Assembly: GCF_036250755.1 (NCBI RefSeq)
Contig: NZ_CP109583.1
Span: 4,216,001 to 4,280,000 of the forward strand
DNA: 64,000 bases
Direction of reading: 5' to 3'
Source: Streptomyces uncialis
GTDB taxonomy: Bacteria; Actinomycetota; Actinomycetes; Streptomycetales; Streptomycetaceae
The notes beneath the pieces were generated by a model, which was given only the letters and a program-made list of their open reading frames with translations, was not told the DNA's origin and searched no databases. Below are positions 31,889 to 40,812 of this stretch, piece after piece. Position 1 is the stretch's first letter. Each line of letters starts with the position of its first letter. The translations under genes and the position numbers were made by a program.

Positions 31889-34456
31889 ATGAGCGGCACG
31901 TCACCCGTAAGCCAACCGCCAAGGTCCCTCGCAGAAGCGCTCCGCACCCGGGACGACACCGCCCTCGCGGCCCTCCTGCGGGCACGCCCCGACCTCCTGA
32001 GCCCCGTCCCCGGCGACCTCACCCAGCTCGCCACCCGCGCGGGGACCCGCGCCAGCGTCCTGCGCGCCCTGGAGAGACTCGACCGCTTCACCCAGCAGGC
32101 CGCCGAAGCCCTGTGCGTGGCCCCGGACCCCGCCTCGTACGACGACCTGCTCCGGCTGATGGCCGGGGACGACGAGGACCCGGAGGTGACCGCCGCGCTG
32201 CCCGCGGCGGTCGCCCGGCTGCGCGAGCAGGCGCTGCTGTGGGGGGACGACCGGCGGCTGCGCCTGGTCCGCACCGCACGCGAGCTCCTGGCCCCCGGTC
32301 CGTCCCAGCCCTCCCCCACCGGCCTCGGTCCGAGCGTGACGGAGACCGTCGCGGGGATGTCGCCGGGCCGCGTCCAGACGATCGTGACGACGGCCGGGCT
32401 GCCGAACACGCACGACTCCGTGTCGGCGGTCGCCGCGCTCGGGGCCCTGTTCGGGAACCGCGACCGGATGGCCGCACTCCTCGCGCAGGCCCCCGCCGAT
32501 TCCCTGGAGGTGCTGGACCGGCTGGTCTGGGGGCCGCCGTACGGGCAGGTCAACGCCGATCCGGCGCCCCGGCTGCGCTGGCTGCTGGACCGGGGACTGC
32601 TGCTGCCGACCACCCCGGGCACGGTCGTCCTGCCCCGCGAGGTGGCCCTGTACCTGCGGGCCGGACGCGCGCACCGCGTCCCCGAACCGCTGCCGCCCGC
32701 CGTCACCGAACGGACCGGTCACCGGCCCCAGGTGGTGGACGCGACGGCCGCCGGGCAGGCGTACACCGCGCTGTCGACCGTCGAGGAACTGCTCACGGAC
32801 TGGGACGAGGGCGGTCCTTCGGTGCTGCGCTCGGGCGGCCTCAGCGTCCGTGACCTCAAGCGGACCGCAGTCGCGCTGGACCTCCCGGATCCCGTCGCCG
32901 CGTTCTGGGTGGAACTCGCCCACAGCGCCGGGCTGATCGCCTCCGACGGCCGCACCGACGAGCGGTACGCGGCGACCCCCGCCTACGACGGATGGCGCGA
33001 GCTGGCCCCCGCCGACCGCTGGGCCGTGCTGGTCACCACCTGGCTCGCCACGACCCGCACCCCGGGACTCGTCGGCGGCCGGGACGCCAAGGACCGCGCG
33101 CTGGCGGCGCTCGGCCCGGGGCTGGACCGCTCCGCCGCGCCCCGGGTGCGGCTGCGGGTGCTCAGCCTGCTCGCCGGTCTGCCCGAGGGCGCCGCGCCGG
33201 ACCCCGACACCGTGCTGGCCCGGCTCCGCTGGGAGCGCCCGGTCCACCCCGGCACCCCGGGTGCGGGCGCGGGCGCGTCGGGAGGCGCCGCCGCCGCCCC
33301 CGCGTACGGGACGCCCGCGTACGGCCCGCCCGTGTACGGGGCCCCCGTCCCCGAGGGCGAGCGGTACGGCGACCTGCGCAGCAGACTCGCCCGCTGGACC
33401 CTCGCGGAGGCGGAACTGCTCGGTATCACCGGCCGGGGCGCCCTGTCCGCCCCGGGCCGCACGCTCCTCGCCGACATCGGCGACGACCCGGACGCCCCGT
33501 CCGCCGACCGGCTCGCACGGGCCGCCACAAGGGCCGCCGAACGGCTCGCGCCGCTGCTCCCGCGCCCCCTGGACCATGTCCTGCTCCAGGCCGACCTCAC
33601 CGCCGTCGCCCCCGGCCCGCTGGAACGGCCGCTCGCGGAGACCCTCGCCGTCCTCGCGGACGTCGAGTCCAAGGGCGGGGCCACCGTGTACCGCTTCACC
33701 CCGGGGTCGGTCCGCCGGGCCCTGGACGCCGGGCGTACCGCGAGCGATCTCCACGCGTTCCTCGCCGCCCGTTCCCGGACCCCCGTCCCGCAGCCCCTCA
33801 CGTATCTGATCGACGATGTCGCCCGCCGCCATGGGCAGCTGCGGATCGGGGCCGCCTCGGCCTACGTCCGCTGCGACGACGAGAGCACGCTGGACGAGAT
33901 CCTCGCGGACCGCCGCGCCGACTCCCTGCGGCTGCGCCGGCTCGCCCCGACCGTGCTCGCCGCGCAGGCCGACCCCGGGTCGCTGCTGGAGGTGCTGCGC
34001 ACGATGGGCTTCGCACCGGCCGCCGAGACCCCCGAGGGCGATGTCATGATCGCCCGGGCCCACGCGTACCGCACGGGCCCCCGTACCCCGCCCGAACCGG
34101 TCCACGACGGTCCCCCGCGCCCCGACGACGTCCTGCTGCGGGCCGCGGTGCGCGCGGTGCGGGCCGGGGACCTGGCCGCGACGGTGCCCCGCAAGGCCGC
34201 GCCCGAGCAGTCCGGCGATCTCCCGAGGACCAGCGCGGCCGAGACCCTGGCCACCGTCCAGGCGGCGGTGATGACCGGTGAGGCCCTCTGGATCGGCTAT
34301 GTGAACGCGGAGGGCGCCGCCAGCCAGCGGGTGATCGCCCCGATCCGGGTGGAGGGCGGCTTCGTCACCGCGTACGACCACACCGCCGACGAGGTCCGGA
34401 CCTACCCCCTGCACCGGGTCACCGGGGTCGCGGAACTCGCGGAGGGCGAGGGCTGA
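31889..34456 (+). CDS. Helicase_C_3/WYL-domain partner of XPB
   Basis: An 855-residue protein from ATG 31889 (MSGTSPVSQPPRSLAEALRT). Helical winged-helix-like repeats fill the first ~450 residues (for example LRARPDLLSPVPGDLTQLAT). A segment near residues 540-740, PLDHVLLQADLTAVAPGPLE then YRFTPGSVRRALDAGRTASD and PVPQPLTYLIDDVARRHGQL, is the XPB/Ssl2-like N-terminal domain (Helicase_C_3). The C-terminus MTGEALWIGYVNAEGAASQR to TAYDHTADEVRTYPLHRVTG is a WYL-type ligand/nucleic-acid sensor domain. In mycobacteria the same gene neighbours xpb. It probably works with the adjacent helicase in DNA repair; the mechanism is not established. Confidence 0.85.
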   Translation: MSGTSPVSQPPRSLAEALRTRDDTALAALLRARPDLLSPVPGDLTQLATRAGTRASVLRALERLDRFTQQAAEALCVAPDPASYDDLLRLMAGDDEDPEVTAALPAAVARLREQALLWGDDRRLRLVRTARELLAPGPSQPSPTGLGPSVTETVAGMSPGRVQTIVTTAGLPNTHDSVSAVAALGALFGNRDRMAALLAQAPADSLEVLDRLVWGPPYGQVNADPAPRLRWLLDRGLLLPTTPGTVVLPREVALYLRAGRAHRVPEPLPPAVTERTGHRPQVVDATAAGQAYTALSTVEELLTDWDEGGPSVLRSGGLSVRDLKRTAVALDLPDPVAAFWVELAHSAGLIASDGRTDERYAATPAYDGWRELAPADRWAVLVTTWLATTRTPGLVGGRDAKDRALAALGPGLDRSAAPRVRLRVLSLLAGLPEGAAPDPDTVLARLRWERPVHPGTPGAGAGASGGAAAAPAYGTPAYGPPVYGAPVPEGERYGDLRSRLARWTLAEAELLGITGRGALSAPGRTLLADIGDDPDAPSADRLARAATRAAERLAPLLPRPLDHVLLQADLTAVAPGPLERPLAETLAVLADVESKGGATVYRFTPGSVRRALDAGRTASDLHAFLAARSRTPVPQPLTYLIDDVARRHGQLRIGAASAYVRCDDESTLDEILADRRADSLRLRRLAPTVLAAQADPGSLLEVLRTMGFAPAAETPEGDVMIARAHAYRTGPRTPPEPVHDGPPRPDDVLLRAAVRAVRAGDLAATVPRKAAPEQSGDLPRTSAAETLATVQAAVMTGEALWIGYVNAEGAASQRVIAPIRVEGGFVTAYDHTADEVRTYPLHRVTGVAELAEGEG

Positions 34457-34613
34457 GGGACCCGGCGGCCCCCGGCGGCGGGCGGTCCCGGCCACCGTGC
34501 GCGGCCGGTGAGGCACACTGGATGTTTGGCCGCGAGGGCCGCCACGCGGTCCGCCGGGCCCGGCACACCCCCGTGGGCCCCGCCGCACGACCGCACCGCA
34601 GAAAGGGACGCGC

Positions 34614-36278
34614 GTGAACGGACCCCTGATCGTCCAGTCCGACAAGACCCTGCTCCTGGAGGTCGACCACGAGCTGGCCGACGCCTGCCGGCGCGTCATC
34701 GCGCCCTTCGCGGAGCTGGAGCGCGCGCCCGAGCACATCCACACCTACCGGCTCACGCCGCTGGGGCTGTGGAACGCGCGGGCCGCCGGACACGACGCCG
34801 AGCAGGTGGTCGACGCGCTGGTGGAGTACAGCCGCTATCCGGTGCCGCACGCGCTGCTGGTCGACATCGCCGAGACGATGGACCGCTACGGGCGGCTCAC
34901 CCTGAGCAAGCATCCCGCGCACGGACTGGTGCTCTCCAGCACCGACCGGCCGGTGCTGGAGGAGATCCTGCGGTCCAAGCGGATCGCCCCGCTGGTGGGC
35001 ATCCGGATCGACGCGGACACCGTCGCCGTGCACCCCTCGGAGCGCGGGCAGATCAAGCAGACGCTGCTGCGGCTCGGCTGGCCCGCCGAGGACCTCGCCG
35101 GGTACGTGGACGGGGAGGCCCACCCGATCGAGCTGGCCGAGGACGGCTGGGCGCTGCGGCCCTATCAGCGCCAGGCCGTGGAGGGGTTCTGGCACGGCGG
35201 TTCCGGGGTCGTCGTGCTGCCGTGCGGCGCGGGCAAGACGCTGGTCGGGGCCGGGGCGATGGCCGAGGCCAAGGCGACCACGCTGATCCTCGTCACGAAC
35301 ACCGTCTCCGCCCGGCAGTGGAAGCACGAGCTGGTGCGCCGGACCTCGCTCACCGAGGAGGAGATCGGCGAGTACAGCGGCACCCGCAAGGAGATCCGCC
35401 CGGTCACCATCGCCACGTACCAGGTGCTGACGACCCGGCGGAAGGGCGTCTACCCGCATCTGGAGCTGTTCGACTCCCGGGACTGGGGGCTCGTCATTTA
35501 CGACGAGGTGCATCTGCTGCCCGCGCCCGTCTTCAAGTTCACCGCCGATCTCCAGGCCCGGCGCAGACTCGGGCTGACCGCGACCCTGGTCCGGGAGGAC
35601 GGCCGTGAGTCGGACGTCTTCTCGCTGATCGGGCCCAAGCGGTTCGACGCGCCGTGGAAGGAGATCGAGGCGCAGGGCTACATCGCGCCCGCCGACTGCG
35701 TGGAGGTGCGGGTCAATCTCACCGGGGCGGAGCGGCTGGCGTACGCGACCGCCGAGGCGGAGGAGAAGTACCGCTACTGCGCGACGACCGCGACGAAGCG
35801 GAAGGTGACGGAGGCGCTGGTCCGCAAGCACCGGGGGGAGCAGACCCTGGTGATCGGCCAGTACATCGACCAGCTGGACGAGCTGGGGGAGCATCTGGAC
35901 GCCCCGGTGATCAAGGGCGAGACCTCGAACGCGCAGCGGGAGAAGCTGTTCGACGCGTTCCGGGCGGGTGAGCTGTCGGTGCTGGTGGTGTCGAAGGTGG
36001 CGAACTTCTCGATCGACCTGCCGGAGGCGACGGTCGCCATCCAGGTGTCGGGCACCTTCGGGTCCCGTCAGGAGGAGGCCCAGCGGCTGGGCCGGGTGCT
36101 GCGGCCGAAGGCGGACGGGCACGAGGCCCGCTTCTACTCGGTCGTGGCCCGCGACACCATCGACCAGGACTTCGCGGCGCACCGCCAGCGGTTCCTGGCG
36201 GAGCAGGGGTACGCGTACCGCATCGTCGACGCGGACGACCTGCTGAGCGATCCGTCGGCGGCGGAACAGCCGGAGTAG
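34614..36278 (+). CDS. XPB/Rad25-type DNA repair helicase
   Basis: A 554-residue SF2 helicase from GTG 34614, preceded by AGAAAGGGA. The N-terminal ~170 residues include the damage-recognition-like domain. Then ALRPYQRQAVEGFWHGGSGV (Q motif), Walker A VVLPCGAGKTLVG (about residue 204), LVTNTVSARQWKHEL (Ia), ATYQVLTTRR, DEVH box VIYDEVHLLPAPVF (about 297), LGLTATLVREDGRESDVFSL with the XPB-specific R-E-D motif, and C-terminal motifs VLVVSKVANFSIDLPEA and QEEAQRLGRVLRPK. Bacterial XPB unwinds DNA 3'-5'. The upstream partner gene and this gene form a two-gene unit 157 bp apart. Confidence 0.94.
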   Translation: MNGPLIVQSDKTLLLEVDHELADACRRVIAPFAELERAPEHIHTYRLTPLGLWNARAAGHDAEQVVDALVEYSRYPVPHALLVDIAETMDRYGRLTLSKHPAHGLVLSSTDRPVLEEILRSKRIAPLVGIRIDADTVAVHPSERGQIKQTLLRLGWPAEDLAGYVDGEAHPIELAEDGWALRPYQRQAVEGFWHGGSGVVVLPCGAGKTLVGAGAMAEAKATTLILVTNTVSARQWKHELVRRTSLTEEEIGEYSGTRKEIRPVTIATYQVLTTRRKGVYPHLELFDSRDWGLVIYDEVHLLPAPVFKFTADLQARRRLGLTATLVREDGRESDVFSLIGPKRFDAPWKEIEAQGYIAPADCVEVRVNLTGAERLAYATAEAEEKYRYCATTATKRKVTEALVRKHRGEQTLVIGQYIDQLDELGEHLDAPVIKGETSNAQREKLFDAFRAGELSVLVVSKVANFSIDLPEATVAIQVSGTFGSRQEEAQRLGRVLRPKADGHEARFYSVVARDTIDQDFAAHRQRFLAEQGYAYRIVDADDLLSDPSAAEQPE

Positions 36279-36297
36279 GGGGATCGGCGGGCCGGGG

Positions 36298-36495
36298 TCA
36301 GTGGTGGCGGGCCGTGCGGACGCCCGCCTCCTCCGTGTACTCCCCGAGCACCGCGACGCCGAACGCCGTGGAGACGAAGACCTTGACGGCCCGCAGGGCG
36401 TCACCCAGCGGGTGCGCCCGGTGGGCGCCGCTCAGGGCGGTGGAGCCGGGCCTCGCGGTACGGACAGGACCTGGGGTGAATGCCGTGCTGCTCAT
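36298..36495 (-). CDS. Small conserved hypothetical protein
   Basis: A 65-residue protein from ATG 36495 (MSSTAFTPGPVRTARPGSTA). A disordered head is followed by HRAHPLGDALRAVKVFVSTA and FGVAVLGEYTEEAGVRTARH, an amphipathic to hydrophobic helix of about 20 residues ending in a charged tail. I remember near-identical short proteins in other Streptomyces, which is why I call this gene real. No function is known. The longer in-frame start at 36528 adds only non-conserved sequence. It is convergent with the XPB gene, 19 bp apart. Confidence 0.6.
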   Translation of the reverse strand: MSSTAFTPGPVRTARPGSTALSGAHRAHPLGDALRAVKVFVSTAFGVAVLGEYTEEAGVRTARHH

Positions 36496-36599
36496 ACCTC
36501 CAGTGTCGGTTTTCCGCACGCCGGGCACATCTGCCGGAGGGCGGAACCCGCGCGCGCCGCTCTACGACCAGCGACGGACGGCGACCCTGGGACCGTCCC

Positions 36600-37112
36600 C
36601 TAGTCCTCAGGGGGGAGCGGGGTCAGTCCCTCGAAGTACGCCTTCTGCGCCGGGTAGTACGCCTCGAACTCCGGCAGGTCCCCGCCGTCACGGGACGTGA
36701 CCAGCCGGTCCAGGTAGTACTCCCAGCCCGGTCCGACCTCGCCGAGGCCCTCGGTGCCGGTGAGGTGGTGCACCAGCGCGAGCCGGGTGTGCCCGTCGTC
36801 CGTCCCGGTCAGGCGGATCTCCAGCCGCCAGGAGCCGTAGTCGTCCTGGGTGGTGACCACCAGCCGCCGGGGCGGTTCACAGGCGTCGATCCGTACCTCG
36901 GACCAGGGTTCCCCCTCCTCGAACGCGAGTCGTACCCGGACCGTGCGGCCGGGTGCGCCTTGTCCCTCCCAGGGGCCGAACCAGCGGGCGGTGCGCTCGG
37001 GGTCGGTCACGCTCGCCCAGACGTCCTCGACGGGTGCCCGGAAGGTGCGGGTGAGGATCAGCTCGTCGCCGTCGGCGCTGCGGAACAGGCGACCGGTGGG
37101 CTGCGGTGTCAT
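36600..37112 (-). CDS. SRPBCC (AHSA1-type) domain protein
   Basis: A 170-residue protein from ATG 37112 (MTPQPTGRLFRSADGDELIL). Activator-of-Hsp90-ATPase-1-like fold: TRTFRAPVEDVWASVTDPER, WFGPWEGQGAPGRTVRVRLA, WSEVRIDACEPPRRLVVTTQ, WRLEIRLTGTDDGHTRLALV and the C-terminal helix WEYYLDRLVTSRDGG. This START-like cavity binds hydrophobic ligands; the ligand is unknown. It overlaps the arsR-type regulator by 4 bp (ATGA), a pairing seen throughout actinobacteria where the ArsR-like protein controls an SRPBCC gene. Confidence 0.9.
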   Translation of the reverse strand: MTPQPTGRLFRSADGDELILTRTFRAPVEDVWASVTDPERTARWFGPWEGQGAPGRTVRVRLAFEEGEPWSEVRIDACEPPRRLVVTTQDDYGSWRLEIRLTGTDDGHTRLALVHHLTGTEGLGEVGPGWEYYLDRLVTSRDGGDLPEFEAYYPAQKAYFEGLTPLPPED

Positions 37113-37501
37113 GCGGTGTCCTCCGTGCGTTCGTGACCTGTGTGCGGTGCGGGGCCCGCGGCGGGTCCGGCGGTGCCCGTCGCGCGTTCCCTGCGGGTGC
37201 GGTGGACCTCGGTCTCCAGGGCGTCGAGGTGGTGCTCCCAGCCGGCCGGGGCGCTCAGCCGGGCGATCCAGCCGGCGAGTTCGCCCAGCGGTTCGGGGGT
37301 GAGGGTGTACAGGCGCCGCCGTCCGACGGGCTCGTCACGGACCAGTCCGCTCTCCCGGAGCACCCGCAGATGACGGCTTATCGCCGGGCGGCTGATCGGG
37401 AAGGGGCGTGCGATCTCCCCGACGGGCAGGGGCCGGGCCCGCAGCATCATCAGGATCTCCCGCCGTACCGGATCGGCCAGCGCCACGGCCACATCGTCCA
37501 T
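37109..37501 (-). CDS. ArsR family transcriptional regulator
   Basis: A 130-residue winged-helix repressor from ATG 37501 (MDDVAVALADPVRREILMML). The DNA-binding part is LPVGEIARPFPISRPAISRH followed by LRVLRESGLVRDEPVGRRRL and the wing YTLTPEPLGEL. No Cys-based metal-site motif (C-x-C in the recognition helix) is present, so it is not a classical arsenic sensor. The start codon is 8 bp from a perfect inverted repeat (37510-37529). It is co-transcribed with the SRPBCC gene by ATGA overlap and divergent from the HelD/HelR-like gene. Confidence 0.9.
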   Translation of the reverse strand: MDDVAVALADPVRREILMMLRARPLPVGEIARPFPISRPAISRHLRVLRESGLVRDEPVGRRRLYTLTPEPLGELAGWIARLSAPAGWEHHLDALETEVHRTRRERATGTAGPAAGPAPHTGHERTEDTA

Positions 37502-37509
37502 GCCGGGAA

Positions 37510-37529
37510 GCGTAACCCACAGGTTACGC
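37510..37529. promoter_or_regulatory. Perfect inverted repeat, candidate ArsR operator
   Basis: GCGTAACC (37510-37517), spacer CACA, GGTTACGC (37522-37529): 8-bp perfect arms immediately upstream of the regulator's start, in a position to block RNA polymerase or the ribosome. Confidence 0.75.
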
Positions 37530-37708
37530 ATTCGTCCCCACCTGGACGGAGAAACGTACGCTCCGGAGGAGAGAAACCCGTTGGCGCCCGGCGACCGCCC
37601 TCGCCTAGGATCTCCGCTCCTGCCCGCCTCCCGCGCGGAGTGCCGCCCTCCGGCCGGAAACCGGACGGCCCCCTCACCGAACCGCACACCGTCCGGAAGG
37701 CCGCATCC

Positions 37709-39814
37709 GTGTCCAGCACGCCCCCCGAGTCCGTCCCGCCCCCCGCCGCCACCGGGTCCCCGGACCCCCTCGCCCTGGAGCGGGCGCATCTCGCCGCCTC
37801 CCGGGCGGCCCTGCGCGGTATGCGGGACGACGTCGAGTCCCTCGACATCAAGGACGTCACCGCGAACTGGGTCAACGCGGCGGCGCTCCAGCACCAGATC
37901 GAGCTGCGGATCAAGGCACTCGCGGACCTCGCGCACACGCCCCTGTTCTTCGGCAGGCTGGACTTCCTGCGCGCCCCGGGGACGGCGGACGACCCCGACG
38001 CCGACCCGGGTGCCGGTGCCGGTGCCGGTGAGGTGTTCTACGTGGGGCGGCGCCATGTGCACGACGCCGCGGGCGACCCGATGGTGATCGACTGGCGGGC
38101 GCGGGTGTCCCAGGCGTTCTACCGGGCGTCGAAGAAGGACCCGATGGACATCGGGCTGCGCCGCCGCTTCGGCTACACGGGCGGCGACCTCACCGCGTAC
38201 GAGGACGAGCGGCTGTCCGACCCCGCCGAGGAGTCCCGTACCAGCGCGCTGCTCCAGCGGGAGATCGAACGGCCGCGCGTCGGGCCGATGCGGGACATCG
38301 TGGCGACGATCCAGCCGGAGCAGGACGAGATCGTGCGCGGCGGGCTGTCCGGCACGGTGTGCGTCCAGGGCGGTCCCGGCACCGGGAAGACGGCGGTGGG
38401 ACTGCACCGGGTCGCGTATCTGCTGTACGCGCACCGCGAGCGCCTCGCGCGCACCGGGACGCTGGTGATCGGCCCGAACCGGTCGTTCCTCCAGTACATC
38501 GAGCAGGTGCTGCCCGCGCTGGGCGAGCTGCGGGTGCGGCAGGCGACGGTGGCGGACCTGGTCGCGCATGTCGAGGTCAGGGCGACGGACGGCCCGGCCG
38601 CCGCGCTGGTGAAGGGCGACGCCCGGATGGCCGAGGTGCTGAGCCGGGCCCTGCGCTCGTATGTGTCGGCGCCGGCCGGGCCGGTGGTGGTCGTACGCGG
38701 CTCCCGGCGGTGGCGGGTCCCGGCCGACGAGCTGACCGCGATGGTGGACGAGCTGCGGGCCCGCGGCCTGCGGTACGGCGCCGCGCGGGAGGCGCTGCCG
38801 CAGCGGATCGCGCACGCGGTGCTGGTGCGGATGGAGCAGTCGGGCGAGGCGCCCGACGACCGGGTGCAGGACGCGGTGGCCCGGGACCGGGCGGTGAAGG
38901 CGCTGGTCAAGGAGGTGTGGCCGCCGGTCGACCCGGCGAAGCTGGTGCTGCGGCTGCTGTCCGACGCGGAGTTCCTGGCGGAGCACGCCGAGGGGCTGCT
39001 GAGCGGGGAGGAGCAGCGGGCCGTGCTGTGGGAGCGGCCCGCGCGCGGGGTGCGCTCGGCGCGCTGGTCGGCGGCGGACGCGGTGCTGGTGGACGAGGCG
39101 CGGGACCTGGTCGAGCGGACGCAGTCGCTGGGGCATGTGGTCCTGGACGAGGCGCAGGACCTGTCCCCGATGCAGTACCGGGCGGTGGGGCGGCGCTGCT
39201 CGACGGGCTCGGCGACGGTCCTCGGCGACCTCGCGCAGGGCACGACTCCGTGGGCGACCCCGCGCTGGTCCGAGGCGCTGCGGCATCTGGGCAAGGAGGA
39301 CGCGGTGGTGGAGGAGCTCACGGCCGGGTTCCGGGTGCCGCGCGAGGTCATCGCGTACGCGTCACGGCTGCTGCCGTCGATCGCCCCCGGGCTGGCGGCG
39401 GTCGAGTCGGTGCGGGAGGCGCCGGGGTCGCTGGTGGTGCGGGAGGTCCCTCAGGAGGAGCTGACCGGGGCGGTGCTCGCGGCGTGCGCGCGGGCGCTGG
39501 AGCACGCGGGGTCGACGGGGCTGATCGCGGCGGACGCGCGGATTCCCGCGCTGGCGGCGGCGCTGGACGCGGCGGGGACGCCGTATCTCGCGCCGGGCGA
39601 GGAGACGGGTCCGGGGACGCGGCTCACCCTTGTCCCGGCGTCCCTGGCGAAGGGTCTGGAGTACGACTTCGTGGTCCTCGACGAGCCGGCCGCGGTGGTC
39701 GGCGGCGAGCCGGACGAGCGGACGGGCCTGCGGCGCCTGTACGTGGCGCTGACCCGCGCGGTCTCCGGCCTGACGGTCCTCCACGCGAGGCCGCTGCCGG
39801 ACACGCTGGGCTGA
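37709..39814 (+). CDS. HelD/HelR-like RNA polymerase-associated helicase
   Basis: A 701-residue protein from GTG 37709. The N-terminal coiled coil (LALERAHLAASRAALRGMRD to QHQIELRIKALADLAHTPLF) is the arm that enters RNA polymerase in HelD proteins. It is followed by GEVFYVGRRHVHDAAGDPMV and IDWRARVSQAFYRA, Walker A GGPGTGKTAVGLHRVAYLLY (about residue 221), VVLDEAQDLSPMQYRAVGRR (about 480), ELTAGFRVPREVIAYASRLL, and C-terminal LTLVPASLAKGLEYDFVVLD with RRLYVALTRA. HelD recycles stalled polymerase; the HelR subgroup also protects it from rifamycins. I see no 19-bp rifamycin-associated element upstream, so I leave the subgroup open. Confidence 0.88.
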   Translation: MSSTPPESVPPPAATGSPDPLALERAHLAASRAALRGMRDDVESLDIKDVTANWVNAAALQHQIELRIKALADLAHTPLFFGRLDFLRAPGTADDPDADPGAGAGAGEVFYVGRRHVHDAAGDPMVIDWRARVSQAFYRASKKDPMDIGLRRRFGYTGGDLTAYEDERLSDPAEESRTSALLQREIERPRVGPMRDIVATIQPEQDEIVRGGLSGTVCVQGGPGTGKTAVGLHRVAYLLYAHRERLARTGTLVIGPNRSFLQYIEQVLPALGELRVRQATVADLVAHVEVRATDGPAAALVKGDARMAEVLSRALRSYVSAPAGPVVVVRGSRRWRVPADELTAMVDELRARGLRYGAAREALPQRIAHAVLVRMEQSGEAPDDRVQDAVARDRAVKALVKEVWPPVDPAKLVLRLLSDAEFLAEHAEGLLSGEEQRAVLWERPARGVRSARWSAADAVLVDEARDLVERTQSLGHVVLDEAQDLSPMQYRAVGRRCSTGSATVLGDLAQGTTPWATPRWSEALRHLGKEDAVVEELTAGFRVPREVIAYASRLLPSIAPGLAAVESVREAPGSLVVREVPQEELTGAVLAACARALEHAGSTGLIAADARIPALAAALDAAGTPYLAPGEETGPGTRLTLVPASLAKGLEYDFVVLDEPAAVVGGEPDERTGLRRLYVALTRAVSGLTVLHARPLPDTLG

Positions 39815-39884
39815 CCCGGCCCGGTCCGGCCCGATCCGGTCAGGGGAGCCGGACCCGGCCGCTCGGGGGTGGCGGGCCGGGTGT

Positions 39885-39945
39885 CCCCGGGTGGTCCGGG
39901 AGTTCCCGGGCGGTCCGGGAGTTCCCGGGTGGTCCGGGTGTCGGC
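39885..39945. repeat. Tandem palindromic units between convergent genes
   Basis: GGTCCGGGAGTTCCCGGG occurs at 39893-39910 and 39912-39929 with a third partial copy at 39931. Each holds CCGGGA-GT-TCCCGG. Lying between convergent stop codons, it may act as a bidirectional terminator. Confidence 0.7.
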
Positions 39946-40002
39946 GTCCCGGCCGCCGTACGGGCTGGGCCGGCGGCGCCCGGCGGGGTACTCCCGGAGG
40001 GG

Positions 40003-40701
40003 TCAGCCGTCGACGGCCGAGCGCCACTGGCGGACCGCGTCCGCGGAGACGGGGCCCTGCCAGCCGCCGGGGCGCGCCGCGCCGCCGATGTGGAAGCCGT
40101 GGACACCGCCCGCGCGCAGCTCGGGGACGTGGGCGAGGCGCAGCCCGCCGCCGACGAGGATCTCCTGCTCGTAGCCGGGTTCACCGGAACGGGCGGTCTC
40201 GGCGAGCAACGTTGTCATCCCGTCGTCGACCCCGGCCGCGGCGCCCGCGGTGAGGTAGGTGTCGAGCCCGGGGAGATCGGCGAGCTGCTTGCGGACGGCG
40301 TCGCGGTCGGCGGCGCGGTCGAGGGCGCGGTGGAACGTCCACCGGCAGCCCGAGAGTTCGGCGGCGACGGCCTCGACGGCGTAGACGTCGGCCTCGCCGG
40401 TGTCGGTGAGGAAGCCGAGCACGAACTCGTCGGCGCCTTCCGCGCGCAGGCCGCGGGCGGCGAGGGCGAGGGCTTCGACGCCCTGGGCGTCACCGGCGGC
40501 GAACCCGTCGCTGAGTCTGAGCATCACCCGCAGGGGGATGTCCACGGCGGCCCGGATCTCCGCGAAGCACTCGCGGGAGGGGGTCAGACCGTCGGCGGCC
40601 ATGTCGGTGACCAGCTCCAGGCGGTCCGCGCCTCCCGCCTGGGCGGCGACGGCGTCCCTCGCGTCGAGGGCGATCACCTCCAGGACTGCACTCTTGCTCA
40701 T
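40003..40701 (-). CDS. cutC: CutC family protein
   Basis: A 232-residue TIM-barrel protein from ATG 40701 (MSKSAVLEVIALDARDAVAA). CutC hallmarks: AQAGGADRLELVTDMAADGL opening helix-strand, LTPSRECFAEIRAAVDIPLR, VMLRLSDGF (where many homologues have M-I-R-P-R-x-G), EFVLGFLTDTGEADVYAVEA, CRWTFHRALDRAADRDAVRK and EILVGGGLRLAHVPELRAGG. The family was named for copper homeostasis, but that role is doubtful; structural data do not reveal a clear reaction. A DasR-like palindrome lies 96 bp upstream (40797-40812), suggesting amino-sugar-linked control. The gene is monocistronic, convergent with the helicase gene. Confidence 0.9.
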   Translation of the reverse strand: MSKSAVLEVIALDARDAVAAQAGGADRLELVTDMAADGLTPSRECFAEIRAAVDIPLRVMLRLSDGFAAGDAQGVEALALAARGLRAEGADEFVLGFLTDTGEADVYAVEAVAAELSGCRWTFHRALDRAADRDAVRKQLADLPGLDTYLTAGAAAGVDDGMTTLLAETARSGEPGYEQEILVGGGLRLAHVPELRAGGVHGFHIGGAARPGGWQGPVSADAVRQWRSAVDG

Positions 40702-40796
40702 GGGACCCCATCTCTTGCTGGACGTCCCCGGGAGCCCGGGGTGCGTCTGGGCGGGTGTGTCGGTCGGGCCGCCTGTGGGTACTGGCGAGTAGCCCG

Positions 40797-40812
40797 ATAG
40801 GTCTAGTCCAAT
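40797..40812. promoter_or_regulatory. DasR-like (dre) palindrome upstream of cutC
   Basis: Read on the reverse strand it is ATTGGACTAGACCTAT. The central TGGACTAGACCT is identical to the site upstream of nagK at 60883-60898. It matches the remembered dre consensus ACTGGTCTAGACCACT at 12 of 16 positions. Confidence 0.5.

Noticed and set aside
37502..37708. Rifamycin-associated element upstream of the HelD/HelR-like gene
   Set aside because: Reading the interval I find no 19-bp element resembling the published form; the only symmetric site is the ArsR-type repeat.
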